Made by a program: the position numbers and the translations under genes
Shown: positions 36,204 to 45,960 of the stretch, piece after piece
Layout: each line of letters opens with the position of its first letter
Numbering within the stretch: the first letter of the stretch is position 1
Assembly (NCBI RefSeq): GCF_037975235.1
Contig: NZ_CP150241.1
Location: 6,386,001 to 6,450,000 of the forward strand
Direction: 5' to 3'
Source: Paenibacillus sp. FSL R5-0341
GTDB taxonomy: Bacteria; Bacillota; Bacilli; Paenibacillales; Paenibacillaceae
DNA length: 64,000 bases
The notes under the pieces: generated by a model
The model's database searches: none
Told to the model about the DNA's origin: nothing
Seen by the model: the letters and a program-made list of their open reading frames with translations, nothing else

Positions 36204-37506
36204 TGACATCGGCCCCCTTTATTAGATTCATTTTGGGAATTGCTATACCAAATGTAGTGCCTTTCGCTCCCGCAGGCGCCGATTCCACCGTAATCTGTCC
36301 CGCCAACGACTGAACGATATCACGTACATGGGACAGGCCAATACCCGTCGCGGCAATGCCGACTTCATTGAACTTCGTTGTATAGCCCGGTTCAAAAATA
36401 ACATCCCGTTTGGCTTCGGGTACGCCTTTTCCATTATCTGTAACGACGAAATGTACGTCATCTTCCTGCTCATATACACGAATTTGGATCGTCCCATCAT
36501 GCTCAATCGCCTCCACCGCATTGGCAATCAGGTTGTTCATTACCGTTAGGAGCGGAATGTAATACGGAGATTCACAATCATATTGTTGCTCAATATCGAT
36601 CTCGACCTGCTTATGCAGCATCTCGCTGTATTTTCGGTTTGCTTTGCTGGCAAAGTTCAGTACTTCAGATAAGCTCATGTTGACTGCTTTTTCATTATCA
36701 TACAGCTTCAGTAGACCCGCCAGAATACGTTGTGAATCCTTCTTTACTTCATGAATCTGCTGAGCGATGCCCAGCGTGCGCTGACTGTATTGGTTCAAGT
36801 CCTGCTCCCGGAGATCACGATATAGATCATAGCTGTCTGCCGTAATGCCTTCAATCGTATTCATCGCTTTCTTCAGGTAAAACACCTCGCCATACAGACC
36901 GGAGTTCACATTCAGCATCTGTTCCATCCGCTTCTCCTGCTCTGCATGCAAGAGCCGCATCTGCCTCACCGCAAAGCTGTTGTAGAGCCCAATGACGAAG
37001 TAACTTCGCAGACCGCCCACCACAAGCAGATACAACCATTCCTTCATATAAAAGATATTGGTCCCGCTTAACATTCCGCGAAGCAGCAGCTCAACAAGAT
37101 TAGAGGAGAAATCGATACATGTGATTAACCCGCCGAGCAGAAGAGGCTGCATCTCATGGAATCGATGCCTGAACTTGCTAAGCCCATAGGCAAAAACCAC
37201 GTAATACACGCCTGCCCCCAGGTTATCCCGCATGCTTTCCAGGATGGACACGGTCTGTACATGATTGATGAGATCTGCCGACTGGAACAGCAAATTCGCG
37301 ATGCCTGTCAGGATTCCTGTCTTCACATAAGACAGATGCGGCATGATCATCAACAGAAATAAAAGGATACTGACCCCTAGGCCGATTCGGAAGTAGTCTT
37401 CCCGGAACGGATTAATCTTGAATTGTGCCCCTACCGCTGTGGCAAAGGCAATGGCCGTCATCTGCACATTCTCATTTTTGACCCAATTGCGCATCGATCT
37501 CTTCAC
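36175..37506 (-). CDS. glnK: GlnK/YcbA-like sensor histidine kinase
   Basis: A 443-residue membrane kinase: N-terminal multi-helix membrane region (about 12-190), a coiled-coil linker, a non-canonical phospho-acceptor segment IHEVKKDSQRILAGL, and an HATPase_c domain with NNLIANAVEAIE, DNGKGVPE and TGIGLSHVRDIV. This layout and the linked YcbB-type regulator identify it as GlnK-like, the glutamine sensor of B. subtilis. Start is GTG at 37506 or ATG at 37494; no ribosome binding site decides between them. Confidence 0.82.
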   Translation of the reverse strand: MKRSMRNWVKNENVQMTAIAFATAVGAQFKINPFREDYFRIGLGVSILLFLLMIMPHLSYVKTGILTGIANLLFQSADLINHVQTVSILESMRDNLGAGVYYVVFAYGLSKFRHRFHEMQPLLLGGLITCIDFSSNLVELLLRGMLSGTNIFYMKEWLYLLVVGGLRSYFVIGLYNSFAVRQMRLLHAEQEKRMEQMLNVNSGLYGEVFYLKKAMNTIEGITADSYDLYRDLREQDLNQYSQRTLGIAQQIHEVKKDSQRILAGLLKLYDNEKAVNMSLSEVLNFASKANRKYSEMLHKQVEIDIEQQYDCESPYYIPLLTVMNNLIANAVEAIEHDGTIQIRVYEQEDDVHFVVTDNGKGVPEAKRDVIFEPGYTTKFNEVGIAATGIGLSHVRDIVQSLAGQITVESAPAGAKGTTFGIAIPKMNLIKGADVNDTFYHDRG

Positions 37507-37625
37507 CCACTATAACAACGTTTAGCGCCCACCACCGGAATCCGCGCTTCTAATGTTAAATATACTAACATATGAAACAAGCATTAGAAATAATTAAAAT
37601 TAGGGAATGAACACGCAAGCACAAC

Positions 37626-37662
37626 AAAAAAGGCCGGAAGTCTTCACTTCTGCGGCCTTTTC
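37626..37662. terminator. Terminator after the first double-headed kinase
   Basis: AAAAGGCCG...CGGCCTTTT arms with an inner GAAGT/ACTTC stem. It ends just past the kinase stop codon and separates it from glnK. Confidence 0.75.
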
Positions 37663-37663
37663 C

Positions 37664-40600
37664 TTATACCTCATCCGGAATATCAAATGACACCATCGTT
37701 CCCTCACCCGGTTCACTTACGATCGATAATCCTTGACCATACCGTTGCAGCAATCTGCGGTTCGTATTCACAATGCCTATGCCGCCCTTTCCGCCTGGCG
37801 TAGCATGTAACAGCTCTGCAACCTTCTCCGGTTCGATGCCTTTGCCATTATCCTTCACCTCAATACGGGTATAACCCTCATGGCGAGTAATAGACAGGCA
37901 TACCGTCCCACCCACACTTCGGCTTAATAACCCATGTCTTACGGCATTTTCGATCAACGGCTGAATCGATAGCGGCGGGAGAAGCAACGGAAGGTCTGGC
38001 TCTACGTTTAATACCACCGACAATCGATCCTCAAATCGCGTTTTCTCAATAAAAAGATAGGCTTCCACGAGTTCCAGCTCGTATGATAATTTCACCAGTT
38101 CCCCTGTATTGAGATAGTTGAAGCTGATCCGCAAATAGGATGAAAAAGCTTCACCAAGCTTCCGCATATGCTCTGTATCAATATCACTTAGGACCATAAG
38201 TGAATTCAGCGTATTGAACAGGAAGTGGGGCTGAATCTGTGCCTGCAAATAGGCAGCCTCCATGCGCAGGCGCTCTTGAATGGACTGATTCAACATGGTC
38301 AATGCACGTATCCGATATTTCAGCTCCACCGCATCTACAGGCTTCGTGACATAATCATTCGCGCCCGATGCGAAACCCGTGTAGATATCAGGCGGCTGAC
38401 TTCGTGCAGTCAACAGCAGTACAGGAAGCTCAGACATCGAGAATTGTTCCCGTACCTTCTGGGTTAACTCATAGCCGGACATATTAGGCATCATCACATC
38501 TGTAATGAGCAGATCCCACTGACGTGTGCCGAGCAATTCCATCGCTTCCTGCCCCGAACGTGCTGTAGTTATATCGTATGGCTCCGTCGAGAGAATACTG
38601 ACCAACACATCCAGATTCACCGGATCATCATCCACAGCCAGAATGGTGGCTCTCCCCTCTTTTAACAACGGAGCCATCTCCGCTGTCGCCGAAGTTTCCA
38701 CGACGTCCATCCCAGAGCGAGGTAACAGGAATCCGCCAGGAGCATCTTCCATCATCTCCATTGCCTGCTCCCAGATCAGGGGAAGCTGCGACTCAGCCTG
38801 ATGGGTTGTTTCATGCGCGAGCGGCAGATCGAAGCTGAACACGGAGCCTTTTCCAAGTTCCGAGTGAACCGTTAGTGCCCCACCATGAAGTTCTACAAGT
38901 TGTTTGCAGATGTTCAGTCCAAGCCCGATGCCTTGTCCATCACTTATGCCATACGACCCTTGTTCATACGGAAGAAAAATACGCATCCGCGTGTCTTCAT
39001 CCATGCCAATGCCTGTATCCGTCACATGAATCAGAGCATGTCCTTCGCGAATATCGGCACTTACGGAGATCGTTCCTTCCTCTGTATGTTTGAGCGCGTT
39101 GTGCAGCAGATTATACAAAATCTGAACCAGTCTTTCTTCATCAGCCATAACCAAAGGGAAGGACTCCGGAATATCCATATGTAGACGGACCGGTTTTCGC
39201 TCTGCCATGAATTGCAGCATGGCGATAATACCAGGCACTACTGACTGTATGGAAAGAGGAACCTGGCGCAGCACAATGCGATGCTCCTTCAGCCGGACTA
39301 CATCCAGTAGATCGCCAAGCAGATGGGACATCCGTCGACCGATCGTGATAAGCAGTTCCATATCCTCCAGGCTCCGTTCATCCAGCCTGCTCTTCTCTCT
39401 GGTAACGACGTTATGGGCGATGTTAATGATTCCGTGCAGCGGAGTCCTCAGTTCATGGGATGTATTCGCCAGGAATTGATCTTTAATTTTGTCACCCTTC
39501 TGCAGTTCTATATTCAGTTTCATATTCTCACTGGCATTCCTGAAGTACTTCTTGAACCAATAGGCGGAGAAGCCGGTAATCGCAAAAATAATATCAATCG
39601 GATAATAGACGGTTGTCACATCTCTGGCCGTCTCGGCCACACTCCATAACAGATTGGATGTAATACCTCCTGCGGTAAGCAGCAGAAACACAATGTCCCG
39701 GTCCCCCTGTTTCCTGAAGATCATCGTTCCGACGATGTATAGAAACCAGATCATGGATACAAGAAAGAATACGTTAATGACATTGTAATGGATCATGGCA
39801 TATGTAATATGAATGGGCACCACCACGATTATGGCAGTATAGATCAAGGTAATGAGCACATGTAACTGAAGCCATGCCTTTCGCACATGAACCATCGTTA
39901 ATCTCTGGAATAACAGAAGGATACAAGCATTTTGCAACAACAATGCGATCAATCGAATTTTAATGCCCCAGGTATAATTAATAGGAAGCCATAACATCAA
40001 TATATTATCATGACCTATCATAACCGCGACGCCAACAGATACAGTTAACATGGTTCCAACCAGCAAGGAACGTTCCTGTGGATTAAATGCGTAGAGAATA
40101 CAGGCATACATACCGTGAAGGATCAGAATTAGAAAGGTAACCATCTGAAAACCAATGGAGTACCATCGCGAAAAATCAACAGCTGCCTGTGAACCAAAGC
40201 GAACAGGTTTGCTAATTCCGCCCATATACGGGCTGTCGTAATTGGCTACACGGATCAATAATTCAATGGAAGTTGTTCCTTCCTGATCGTAGGTCGCTGT
40301 ATATGAAGTGCTTCTGGGTGTATAGGTACTGCTATCCATAGAGACCGTACCCATTCCCCCATCGGCATCTCCATTCATCTCAATCTCGGATGAACTTCGA
40401 ATTCCCTTGAACCAGAAGGTAACCGGCGTCTGAAGCGGATCTGTCAAAATGCGCAATCGATATGTTCCGTAACCATACGAACTCTCTTGTTCCTGATTCT
40501 GTGCACTCCCCCAGTCTCCTGGGACCTGAACACGCTTCGCACCGCCATTCCTCTTCGCAATATCTTGTTGGGTCAGCAACTCATCCAGGTAAAGTTCCCA

Positions 40601-40801
40601 TTCCCCATTCAAGTACATGACCGGGGATTGATCCAGATGCACACCTCTCAAATCAAGCACCCCATTAACGGCGCGATGCTCATCTGCTGTGTAGAATAGC
40701 TCGGTCCATGCCGAGCGCATACCAATCAATACGCCAAAAATGATCAGCGTGATGATCATATATTTGTAACGGTTTACAGGTTTCGTTTGAAGTGATTTCA
40801 T
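37664..40801 (-). CDS. Double-headed hybrid sensor kinase 1: 7TMR-DISM, HisKA, REC, LytS-type kinase
   Basis: A 1045-residue membrane protein. Order: N-terminal transmembrane helix (about 13-31); extracellular DISM galactose-binding-like domain (about 45-205); seven-helix 7TMR-DISM region (about 215-410); HisKA with His449 in NTSHELRTPLHG; HATPase_c with GIGLGLNICKQL; receiver domain with Asp768 in LITDVMMPN; then a second complete kinase of the LytS/His_kinase type with His859 in QIQPHFLFNTLNS and its own ATPase (IENAVRHG, GGIGIVNTNRRL). Two kinase heads flank a receiver in one chain. It follows a SARP-type regulator by 3 nt. A close paralogue lies at 56062-59193. Confidence 0.88.
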   Translation of the reverse strand: MKSLQTKPVNRYKYMIITLIIFGVLIGMRSAWTELFYTADEHRAVNGVLDLRGVHLDQSPVMYLNGEWELYLDELLTQQDIAKRNGGAKRVQVPGDWGSAQNQEQESSYGYGTYRLRILTDPLQTPVTFWFKGIRSSSEIEMNGDADGGMGTVSMDSSTYTPRSTSYTATYDQEGTTSIELLIRVANYDSPYMGGISKPVRFGSQAAVDFSRWYSIGFQMVTFLILILHGMYACILYAFNPQERSLLVGTMLTVSVGVAVMIGHDNILMLWLPINYTWGIKIRLIALLLQNACILLLFQRLTMVHVRKAWLQLHVLITLIYTAIIVVVPIHITYAMIHYNVINVFFLVSMIWFLYIVGTMIFRKQGDRDIVFLLLTAGGITSNLLWSVAETARDVTTVYYPIDIIFAITGFSAYWFKKYFRNASENMKLNIELQKGDKIKDQFLANTSHELRTPLHGIINIAHNVVTREKSRLDERSLEDMELLITIGRRMSHLLGDLLDVVRLKEHRIVLRQVPLSIQSVVPGIIAMLQFMAERKPVRLHMDIPESFPLVMADEERLVQILYNLLHNALKHTEEGTISVSADIREGHALIHVTDTGIGMDEDTRMRIFLPYEQGSYGISDGQGIGLGLNICKQLVELHGGALTVHSELGKGSVFSFDLPLAHETTHQAESQLPLIWEQAMEMMEDAPGGFLLPRSGMDVVETSATAEMAPLLKEGRATILAVDDDPVNLDVLVSILSTEPYDITTARSGQEAMELLGTRQWDLLITDVMMPNMSGYELTQKVREQFSMSELPVLLLTARSQPPDIYTGFASGANDYVTKPVDAVELKYRIRALTMLNQSIQERLRMEAAYLQAQIQPHFLFNTLNSLMVLSDIDTEHMRKLGEAFSSYLRISFNYLNTGELVKLSYELELVEAYLFIEKTRFEDRLSVVLNVEPDLPLLLPPLSIQPLIENAVRHGLLSRSVGGTVCLSITRHEGYTRIEVKDNGKGIEPEKVAELLHATPGGKGGIGIVNTNRRLLQRYGQGLSIVSEPGEGTMVSFDIPDEV

Positions 40802-40804
40802 TAT

Positions 40805-41962
40805 TTATGTTTTCATGACTTTGGTTAACCCGAGCTTCCAGTCCTGATACCATTCGCTAATGTTTTCACTGATCGGTATCTCCAAATCTTGCTCCATTCT
40901 GGTGGTTAAGAGACGATACTGCTCCTCCACACCGAGATCATTGTTCATTTCGTTGTATAGTTTCATTAAAATAAAATAACTTTCTTCCTCATCCGGAAGC
41001 ATCTGCTGGATACGCCGCGTGCTCTCAATCACTTTCTCCCCCAGCCCCTGTTGCTGGTAATACAGACTTAGTTGTCTCATATGATACAGCCACAGGTAGC
41101 GTAATCTTTCCCGTTCGGGCTCAGCCCACATGTATTCGTAATTGCCAAGATACGTGCCCTTGTAAAGATGAAGCGCTTGCTCATAGGCATCAATGTTACT
41201 GGCATCCACGACTTTCCATTGTCTGATCTCTTGTTCCCACTGCTCACTATCCAACTGAGCTTCACCCAATTCGAGCCGATAGCCGGCTTCCAAGTGTCCA
41301 CTCTGAATCGTGATCATATCCATGTTGCATGCTTTCAGGGTTTGGCGGACATGATACATTGCGGTATAAAGCTGATGTACCGTCTTGTCCTCTTCCAATT
41401 CAGGCCACAACATCTCCAGCAACACACTGCGATGAATCGTCTGATTCCGGTGGTGAAGTAAATAGGCAAATAGCTCCTGCGCCTTGCTTGTGCGCCATTT
41501 GGCAACCTGAATATCCTTGCCCGGAAGCTTAAACTGAATCTGATTGAAACTGCAAATTAGAGGTACGTTCGTATCCTTTGACCGCTGCTCGCGTTTTACG
41601 CTCAGTTTCTCCCGGACTCGGCTCACAGTCTGCTTCAATCGATCCTTTTGTATGGGTTTCATCACATAGTCCAAGGCCTGCAGCTCGAAGGCATGCACCG
41701 CATATTGGTCATAACTGGTCACAAATATAATCTCGGTGCCCGGTGTTGCTGCCTGAATCTGTCTTCCCAGATCCATTCCATCCATCTCCGGCATATGAAT
41801 ATCCAGAAATACAACATCAGGACGGTTCTCCACAATACCTGCCATGGCCTCTGTCGGATTCATATATGTAGCGATAATTTCGATGCCGCTTACTTCTTTT
41901 TCTAGTGATTTTTGAAGGCCTATCAACGCTAGACGTTCGTCGTCAACCAATATCACTTTCAC
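40805..41962 (-). CDS. Response regulator with SARP/BTAD output domain 1
   Basis: A 385-residue regulator. Receiver (1-120) with KVILVDDERLAL, Asp in DVVFLDIHMPEMDG and Lys in LDYVMKPI. A winged helix follows (about 140-240, WRTSKAQELFAYLLHHRNQTIHRSVLLEMLWPE), then a TPR-like bacterial transcriptional activation domain (about 245-380, YKGTYLGNYEYMWAEPERERL). This is the SARP-like layout of B. subtilis-group YesN-unrelated regulators. The GTG start has GAGGAGG 8 nt upstream. It is co-transcribed with the double-headed kinase and is its likely phospho-partner. Confidence 0.88.
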   Translation of the reverse strand: MKVILVDDERLALIGLQKSLEKEVSGIEIIATYMNPTEAMAGIVENRPDVVFLDIHMPEMDGMDLGRQIQAATPGTEIIFVTSYDQYAVHAFELQALDYVMKPIQKDRLKQTVSRVREKLSVKREQRSKDTNVPLICSFNQIQFKLPGKDIQVAKWRTSKAQELFAYLLHHRNQTIHRSVLLEMLWPELEEDKTVHQLYTAMYHVRQTLKACNMDMITIQSGHLEAGYRLELGEAQLDSEQWEQEIRQWKVVDASNIDAYEQALHLYKGTYLGNYEYMWAEPERERLRYLWLYHMRQLSLYYQQQGLGEKVIESTRRIQQMLPDEEESYFILMKLYNEMNNDLGVEEQYRLLTTRMEQDLEIPISENISEWYQDWKLGLTKVMKT

Positions 41963-42136
41963 CGGAGCTTCCTCCTCGACCCTGAGGTCTTGAGATTTAT
42001 TTCCACTATTATATCATAGGAATTTTAAGTATTTAGGGTTCTTGGTTATCCATTTTTAATTTCTAGCAATTTAATTGTATAATACTTAATAGAAGACAGG
42101 TTAACAGATCCGGTCTGGAAGAGAGGAAGGTTCCCT

Positions 42137-42634
42137 ATGTCAGATGCTAATCATAGCTTTGGGCAAGCCCTTGTCAAATCATTAGTGGGCGAACGCGGTC
42201 ATATCCGCATCGCTCGTGCTCTACCCGATATTGATATCACACTTGCTGCTCGTACGCACGATGCTATGCCATATACGATCTATCAGTTGGTGAAGCACAT
42301 GCATTACTGGCAGCAGTTCATGCTCGAGCACTTGGAAGGACGTAAGCCGCAGCTCCCTGCTAACGTGAGCGAGAGCTGGCCTGAAGAGAAAGGTCCACAG
42401 GACGAAGCCACGTGGCAGGCGGATATTCAGGCATTCTTGGATGGGGTTGATCAAGCCGTAGCCATTGCGGAAACGGCACAATTGGATGATGCACTGCTCT
42501 ATTTCCCAGGGGAAACCAAGGCAGGACTCCTGCGCAATATCGCATCCCACAACTCGTATCATCTAGGCGAGATTGTTCTGCTTCGCCGCTTCTATGGCGC
42601 ATGGCCACCTCCAGGTGGCGGGTTCCCGGCGTAA
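42137..42634 (+). CDS. DinB-family protein
   Basis: A 165-residue four-helix-bundle protein. His residues in LVKHMHYWQ and SHNSYHLGEIVLLRR correspond to the metal-binding triad of DinB/YfiT-like putative metalloenzymes, some of which are thiol-dependent transferases. GAGAGGAAGG precedes the ATG. The substrate is unknown. It is a single gene followed by a terminator. Confidence 0.86.
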   Translation: MSDANHSFGQALVKSLVGERGHIRIARALPDIDITLAARTHDAMPYTIYQLVKHMHYWQQFMLEHLEGRKPQLPANVSESWPEEKGPQDEATWQADIQAFLDGVDQAVAIAETAQLDDALLYFPGETKAGLLRNIASHNSYHLGEIVLLRRFYGAWPPPGGGFPA

Positions 42635-42661
42635 ACAGAGAAGATTCCGGTAGAACGAAAG

Positions 42662-42701
42662 CAAGCCGCAAGGGAATGTCTATCCCTCGCGGCTTGTATT
42701 G
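42662..42701 (+). terminator. Terminator after the DinB gene
   Basis: CAAGCCGC (42662-42669) pairs with GCGGCTTG (42689-42696) with an inner GGGA/TCCC stem. TATTGTTTTT follows. Confidence 0.8.
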
Positions 42702-42817
42702 TTTTTACCATACTGTACATTGTCTAGATAAAGCTAGTATAGAGGTGTGTCAACACACCGATAGGATACATACTTTGCTCCATCCATATATCTTAACGTG
42801 CTATCGTCCATAAGGTT

Positions 42818-43768
42818 CTAGACCTCCGGGGTCATTAATCCTTGGATAAACGTCTCAAAGTTCGGTGCCAGCGGAATGGTCTCTTTGGGATTCTCCCTTT
42901 TCACATAGACCACCTCGGGTTCTCCATCATTACCGAATGAACGATAATCAAGCATGACAACCCCCGACTCCGAAGGAGATACTGCGATGACTACACCAAT
43001 CTCAGGATAGCCTTCACGTTCAATCAAAGTCCAGCTACCTTGTGCACCGGCTAATGTGCGAGGCTTCTCACGGCCAATGCCCAGTATGCCTTCAATTTCG
43101 ACATAATCCGTAGCTCCTGTATCTGTATTCGCTACAGGGAAATAACGATTGTACGGAATACCACCATTATGTAGCTTCATCATCTCAATGTAGGAGGCAG
43201 GGAGTCGGAACACCAATTGCTCCTCCACAGAGTCAATGAGACCATCACTTGGCGGATTGGACACATAATGCTCCAAGGCCTGTTCACTATCGTTCCAGAA
43301 TTCGCCGGATTCTGGTCTGGGAACCGTTGGAAGGGTCGCTACAACGTCAACGGGTACACGGAATTCTTCACTAGCCTCTGGATCCGTTTCAACTTCAGGT
43401 TCAGACTCGGACGGCTCCTCCATTTTGCTTCGAATCCATTCCAGAAACTCCAGCGTATCATCATCCTCAGGCTCCAATTCATCCGCTCTTTCGAACGCTT
43501 GCTGCGCATGCGCATATTGCTCCAGATAATAATAAGCCAGTCCAATCCGATAATGCCAGAGTGGGTCACCTGTGCCCTCTTTAGCAACCGTCAGGAATTG
43601 TTCGACCGCTTCTTCATACCGTTCCAGGTTATTTAGCGCTCGTCCCAAATGGTTAACCAGCTCATAGTCCCTTTCTTCCACAGGAATCGCTTGAATTGCA
43701 TCTACAATTTCCTGAAATTCATCCTCTTCATGCCACTCTTGCAATTGAACCAACAGATCGTCTCTCAT
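42818..43768 (-). CDS. TPR and SMI1/KNR4 (SUKH) domain protein
   Basis: A 316-residue soluble protein. TPR-like helices (about 5-115, with VNHLGRALNNLERYEEAVEQF and YRIGLAYYYLEQYAHAQQAF), an acidic Glu/Pro linker (about 118-150), and a SUKH fold (about 170-310) with IDSVEEQLVFRLPASYIEMMKLHNGG and the late FETFIQGL helix. SUKH proteins often neutralise secreted nuclease toxins, but no toxin gene is adjacent. GGGGAGG is 8 nt from the ATG at 43768; the upstream ATG at 43789 has none. Confidence 0.8.
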   Translation of the reverse strand: MRDDLLVQLQEWHEEDEFQEIVDAIQAIPVEERDYELVNHLGRALNNLERYEEAVEQFLTVAKEGTGDPLWHYRIGLAYYYLEQYAHAQQAFERADELEPEDDDTLEFLEWIRSKMEEPSESEPEVETDPEASEEFRVPVDVVATLPTVPRPESGEFWNDSEQALEHYVSNPPSDGLIDSVEEQLVFRLPASYIEMMKLHNGGIPYNRYFPVANTDTGATDYVEIEGILGIGREKPRTLAGAQGSWTLIEREGYPEIGVVIAVSPSESGVVMLDYRSFGNDGEPEVVYVKRENPKETIPLAPNFETFIQGLMTPEV

Positions 43769-43902
43769 GCCTTTGGCCTCCCCGTTCATTCACTCATGAT
43801 TACGTATTGAAAATTATACCACTATACGGATTACCATCTCCAGTAACGTAAGATTCTTAGACATATTATGAATCGATATCTTATCATTTCCAATACCGAA
43901 AC

Positions 43903-43948
43903 TAAAAAAGGTAACCTGAACCCTGTTATGAAAACCAGGCAGGCTACC
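43903..43948 (-). terminator. Terminator of the PL4 lyase gene
   Basis: GGTAACCTG (43910-43918) pairs with CAGGCTACC (43940-43948) with one mismatch/wobble. On the minus strand TTTTTT follows. Confidence 0.7.
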
Positions 43949-43983
43949 TCCTTTATTTCTTGTACAACATTTGAATTCTTAAC

Positions 43984-45609
43984 TCAATTCAGCAGCTCAA
44001 CACAATCGTAGACCCAACCTGCACTCAACCAATTACCCAAGTCACTGGAACCACTGATCGGCGTAATTGTGATGGTATTGGAACCATTGACGAAGTAGGA
44101 TGCTGGAACATTCCAGCTAAAGGTTGTGTTGTTACCACGATAGGTACCAATGGTGAAGCTACGAGAATTGGGCTGTGAAGATGCAGCAGGATTGGTTAAA
44201 GCACGTCCATTAACCGATACACTCGGTCTGCCATTATTGTAGGCTGCGGTAATCCCGATATTGAGCATATGAGAAGATGCCGCTTGAGATGCATTCAAGT
44301 TAAACGTTATTGTGGTTGGAGAATTCTGACCACGGAACTGGATTGCCGGGAATCGATTGGTCGCACTTCCTGTAGCGTAGCTAACCGGTCCCCAGCTTGG
44401 GTTGCGACTATCGGACGGGTGACGAATCGGAATCGTCTGTCCATTCAGGAACTCCCGTGGTGTACCATCCCAGTTACCGATTCGCCAGATGCTTGAGGCT
44501 TGACTCGGGTCATTGTTAATCGTACGTGTATTCAGTGTCGTCGTTTGGCCTGCCGTGACATTAACCGTTTCCGTATATACGGCCAGTTCTCCCTTATAGG
44601 CTGTCATGGTGTACGTCCCTGGGATCATGCTATATTTGGCGGCCGCTCCACTTGAAGATGTACTCACCCAATACTGGGCGTTGCTATTGGCGAACCCAAT
44701 TGTATATGCATAACCCGTATCCATCCCGGAGAGGCCGTTAAGCACTACGTTCCCCCGACTGGATACCCAACCCTGCAGATTCAGACCAGACATCCAGCTG
44801 AAATCGGGTACACTTGGCGTACCTCCCGTTGTGAAGATCAGAGCGTACGGCCCATGCAGACCCAGGCGCCAATTCTCCGTCTGTGCATGTCCCGAGTTCA
44901 TGTAGTTATATACTTCCGTCTCTGTTCCACTTTGGAACTGGATGTCGCGGAAGAATGGACCACCGGAGCTTTTCTCCCGATTCCCGTAGGCCATAAATAC
45001 ACCTACACCATTACCCGTAACTCCACGAACGGATAAGTCTTTGGCCTGATCATTTCCATAATATTTGGAGGCCGACTGTCCATTTGCAAACCCGAACACA
45101 TCCTGACTTTCAATCGCTCCAGTGTTACCTCGATTATTGGAATTCGCCGGAACACCTGTCAACACACTACCATTACCGCGGAAAATGTACCGCAGCTCCC
45201 CGATCGAAGGTTGAGCCGTGATATGCGTTGCCATGTATATGATATTCTCGCCACCACGCGAAGCATAATAGTGAGTCAGTGTGCTTGTGGATACCGTGAT
45301 TAACACGGTTGATCCTGAAGGAGAGGTATTCCACGTCACATTGGCGGAGGAGCCCAAACCTGAGCCGATATGTGATCCTCTATTGCTGTTCAGCTCCGTA
45401 CCGTTCATTTTGGCTGAGATAATATCCCCATTGGTTTTGTTCACCACATAGACTAATCCTGACCCAGTGTTTACTTCAATTCTGGAGCCGTTATCGGTCA
45501 CATTAATGGTTGCCGCGTGTCCGGTAGATGCAGGGTATACAACAGCTGTTGCGATCATAACGATGATTAAAAACAAACCAAGCGCCTTTCTCACTATACT
45601 TTTGGTCAT
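43984..45609 (-). CDS. Secreted rhamnogalacturonan lyase, PL4
   Basis: Beta-elimination enzyme cutting the rhamnose-galacturonate backbone of pectin outside the cell. The 541-residue product has a signal peptide (cleaved near HAA, about residue 33), a catalytic beta-sandwich (about 35-290) following the fungal RGL4 pattern (TDNGSRIEVNTGSGLVYVV, NGDIISAKMNGTEL, SGGPFFRDIQ), candidate catalytic Lys182 (ASKYYG) and His241 (NSGHAQTE), an FnIII-like domain (about 295-375) and a CBM-like C-terminal domain (about 380-541). AAGGAGGG precedes the ATG. A cre-like box lies 28 nt upstream. Confidence 0.88.
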   Translation of the reverse strand: MTKSIVRKALGLFLIIVMIATAVVYPASTGHAATINVTDNGSRIEVNTGSGLVYVVNKTNGDIISAKMNGTELNSNRGSHIGSGLGSSANVTWNTSPSGSTVLITVSTSTLTHYYASRGGENIIYMATHITAQPSIGELRYIFRGNGSVLTGVPANSNNRGNTGAIESQDVFGFANGQSASKYYGNDQAKDLSVRGVTGNGVGVFMAYGNREKSSGGPFFRDIQFQSGTETEVYNYMNSGHAQTENWRLGLHGPYALIFTTGGTPSVPDFSWMSGLNLQGWVSSRGNVVLNGLSGMDTGYAYTIGFANSNAQYWVSTSSSGAAAKYSMIPGTYTMTAYKGELAVYTETVNVTAGQTTTLNTRTINNDPSQASSIWRIGNWDGTPREFLNGQTIPIRHPSDSRNPSWGPVSYATGSATNRFPAIQFRGQNSPTTITFNLNASQAASSHMLNIGITAAYNNGRPSVSVNGRALTNPAASSQPNSRSFTIGTYRGNNTTFSWNVPASYFVNGSNTITITPISGSSDLGNWLSAGWVYDCVELLN

Positions 45610-45637
45610 GAGTAAATCCCTCCTTGGAACTCATTCA

Positions 45638-45651
45638 ATAAAGCGCTTACA
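45638..45651 (-). promoter_or_regulatory. cre-like site upstream of the PL4 gene
   Basis: Minus strand TGTAAGCGCTTTAT, 12 of 14 matches to the cre consensus, 28 nt before the start codon. The rest of 45652-45906 shows no gene; it is AT-rich and no clear structure was found. Confidence 0.6.
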
Positions 45652-45906
45652 TAATGATATATAACAACTGACACTTCCGTCTCATATCGATATGTCTGCT
45701 ATGCGGGCATGTCCATAGTCACTGAAATGTTATGTCTGTGTGCGTATAGAATAGAGTCATCACATCATGTAAACCTGATCTCGCCACCCCCTTCTTAAAT
45801 CACTCTTCTACATACAAGAATTCTTACAATTCCAATAAAATAATACCATTATATTACATATACTTGCAATGAAAAACGGCTCATATATCCGATAGCAAAT
45901 TCTAAA

Positions 45907-45934
45907 ACAAAAAACGCAGCTTCAAAAAGCTGCG
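45907..45934 (-). terminator. Terminator of the AraC-family gene
   Basis: CGCAGCTT-CAAA-AAGCTGCG hairpin, followed by TTTTTTG on the minus strand. Confidence 0.85.
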
Positions 45935-45960
45935 CCCGCAGATATCAAACTAGAGATGCA

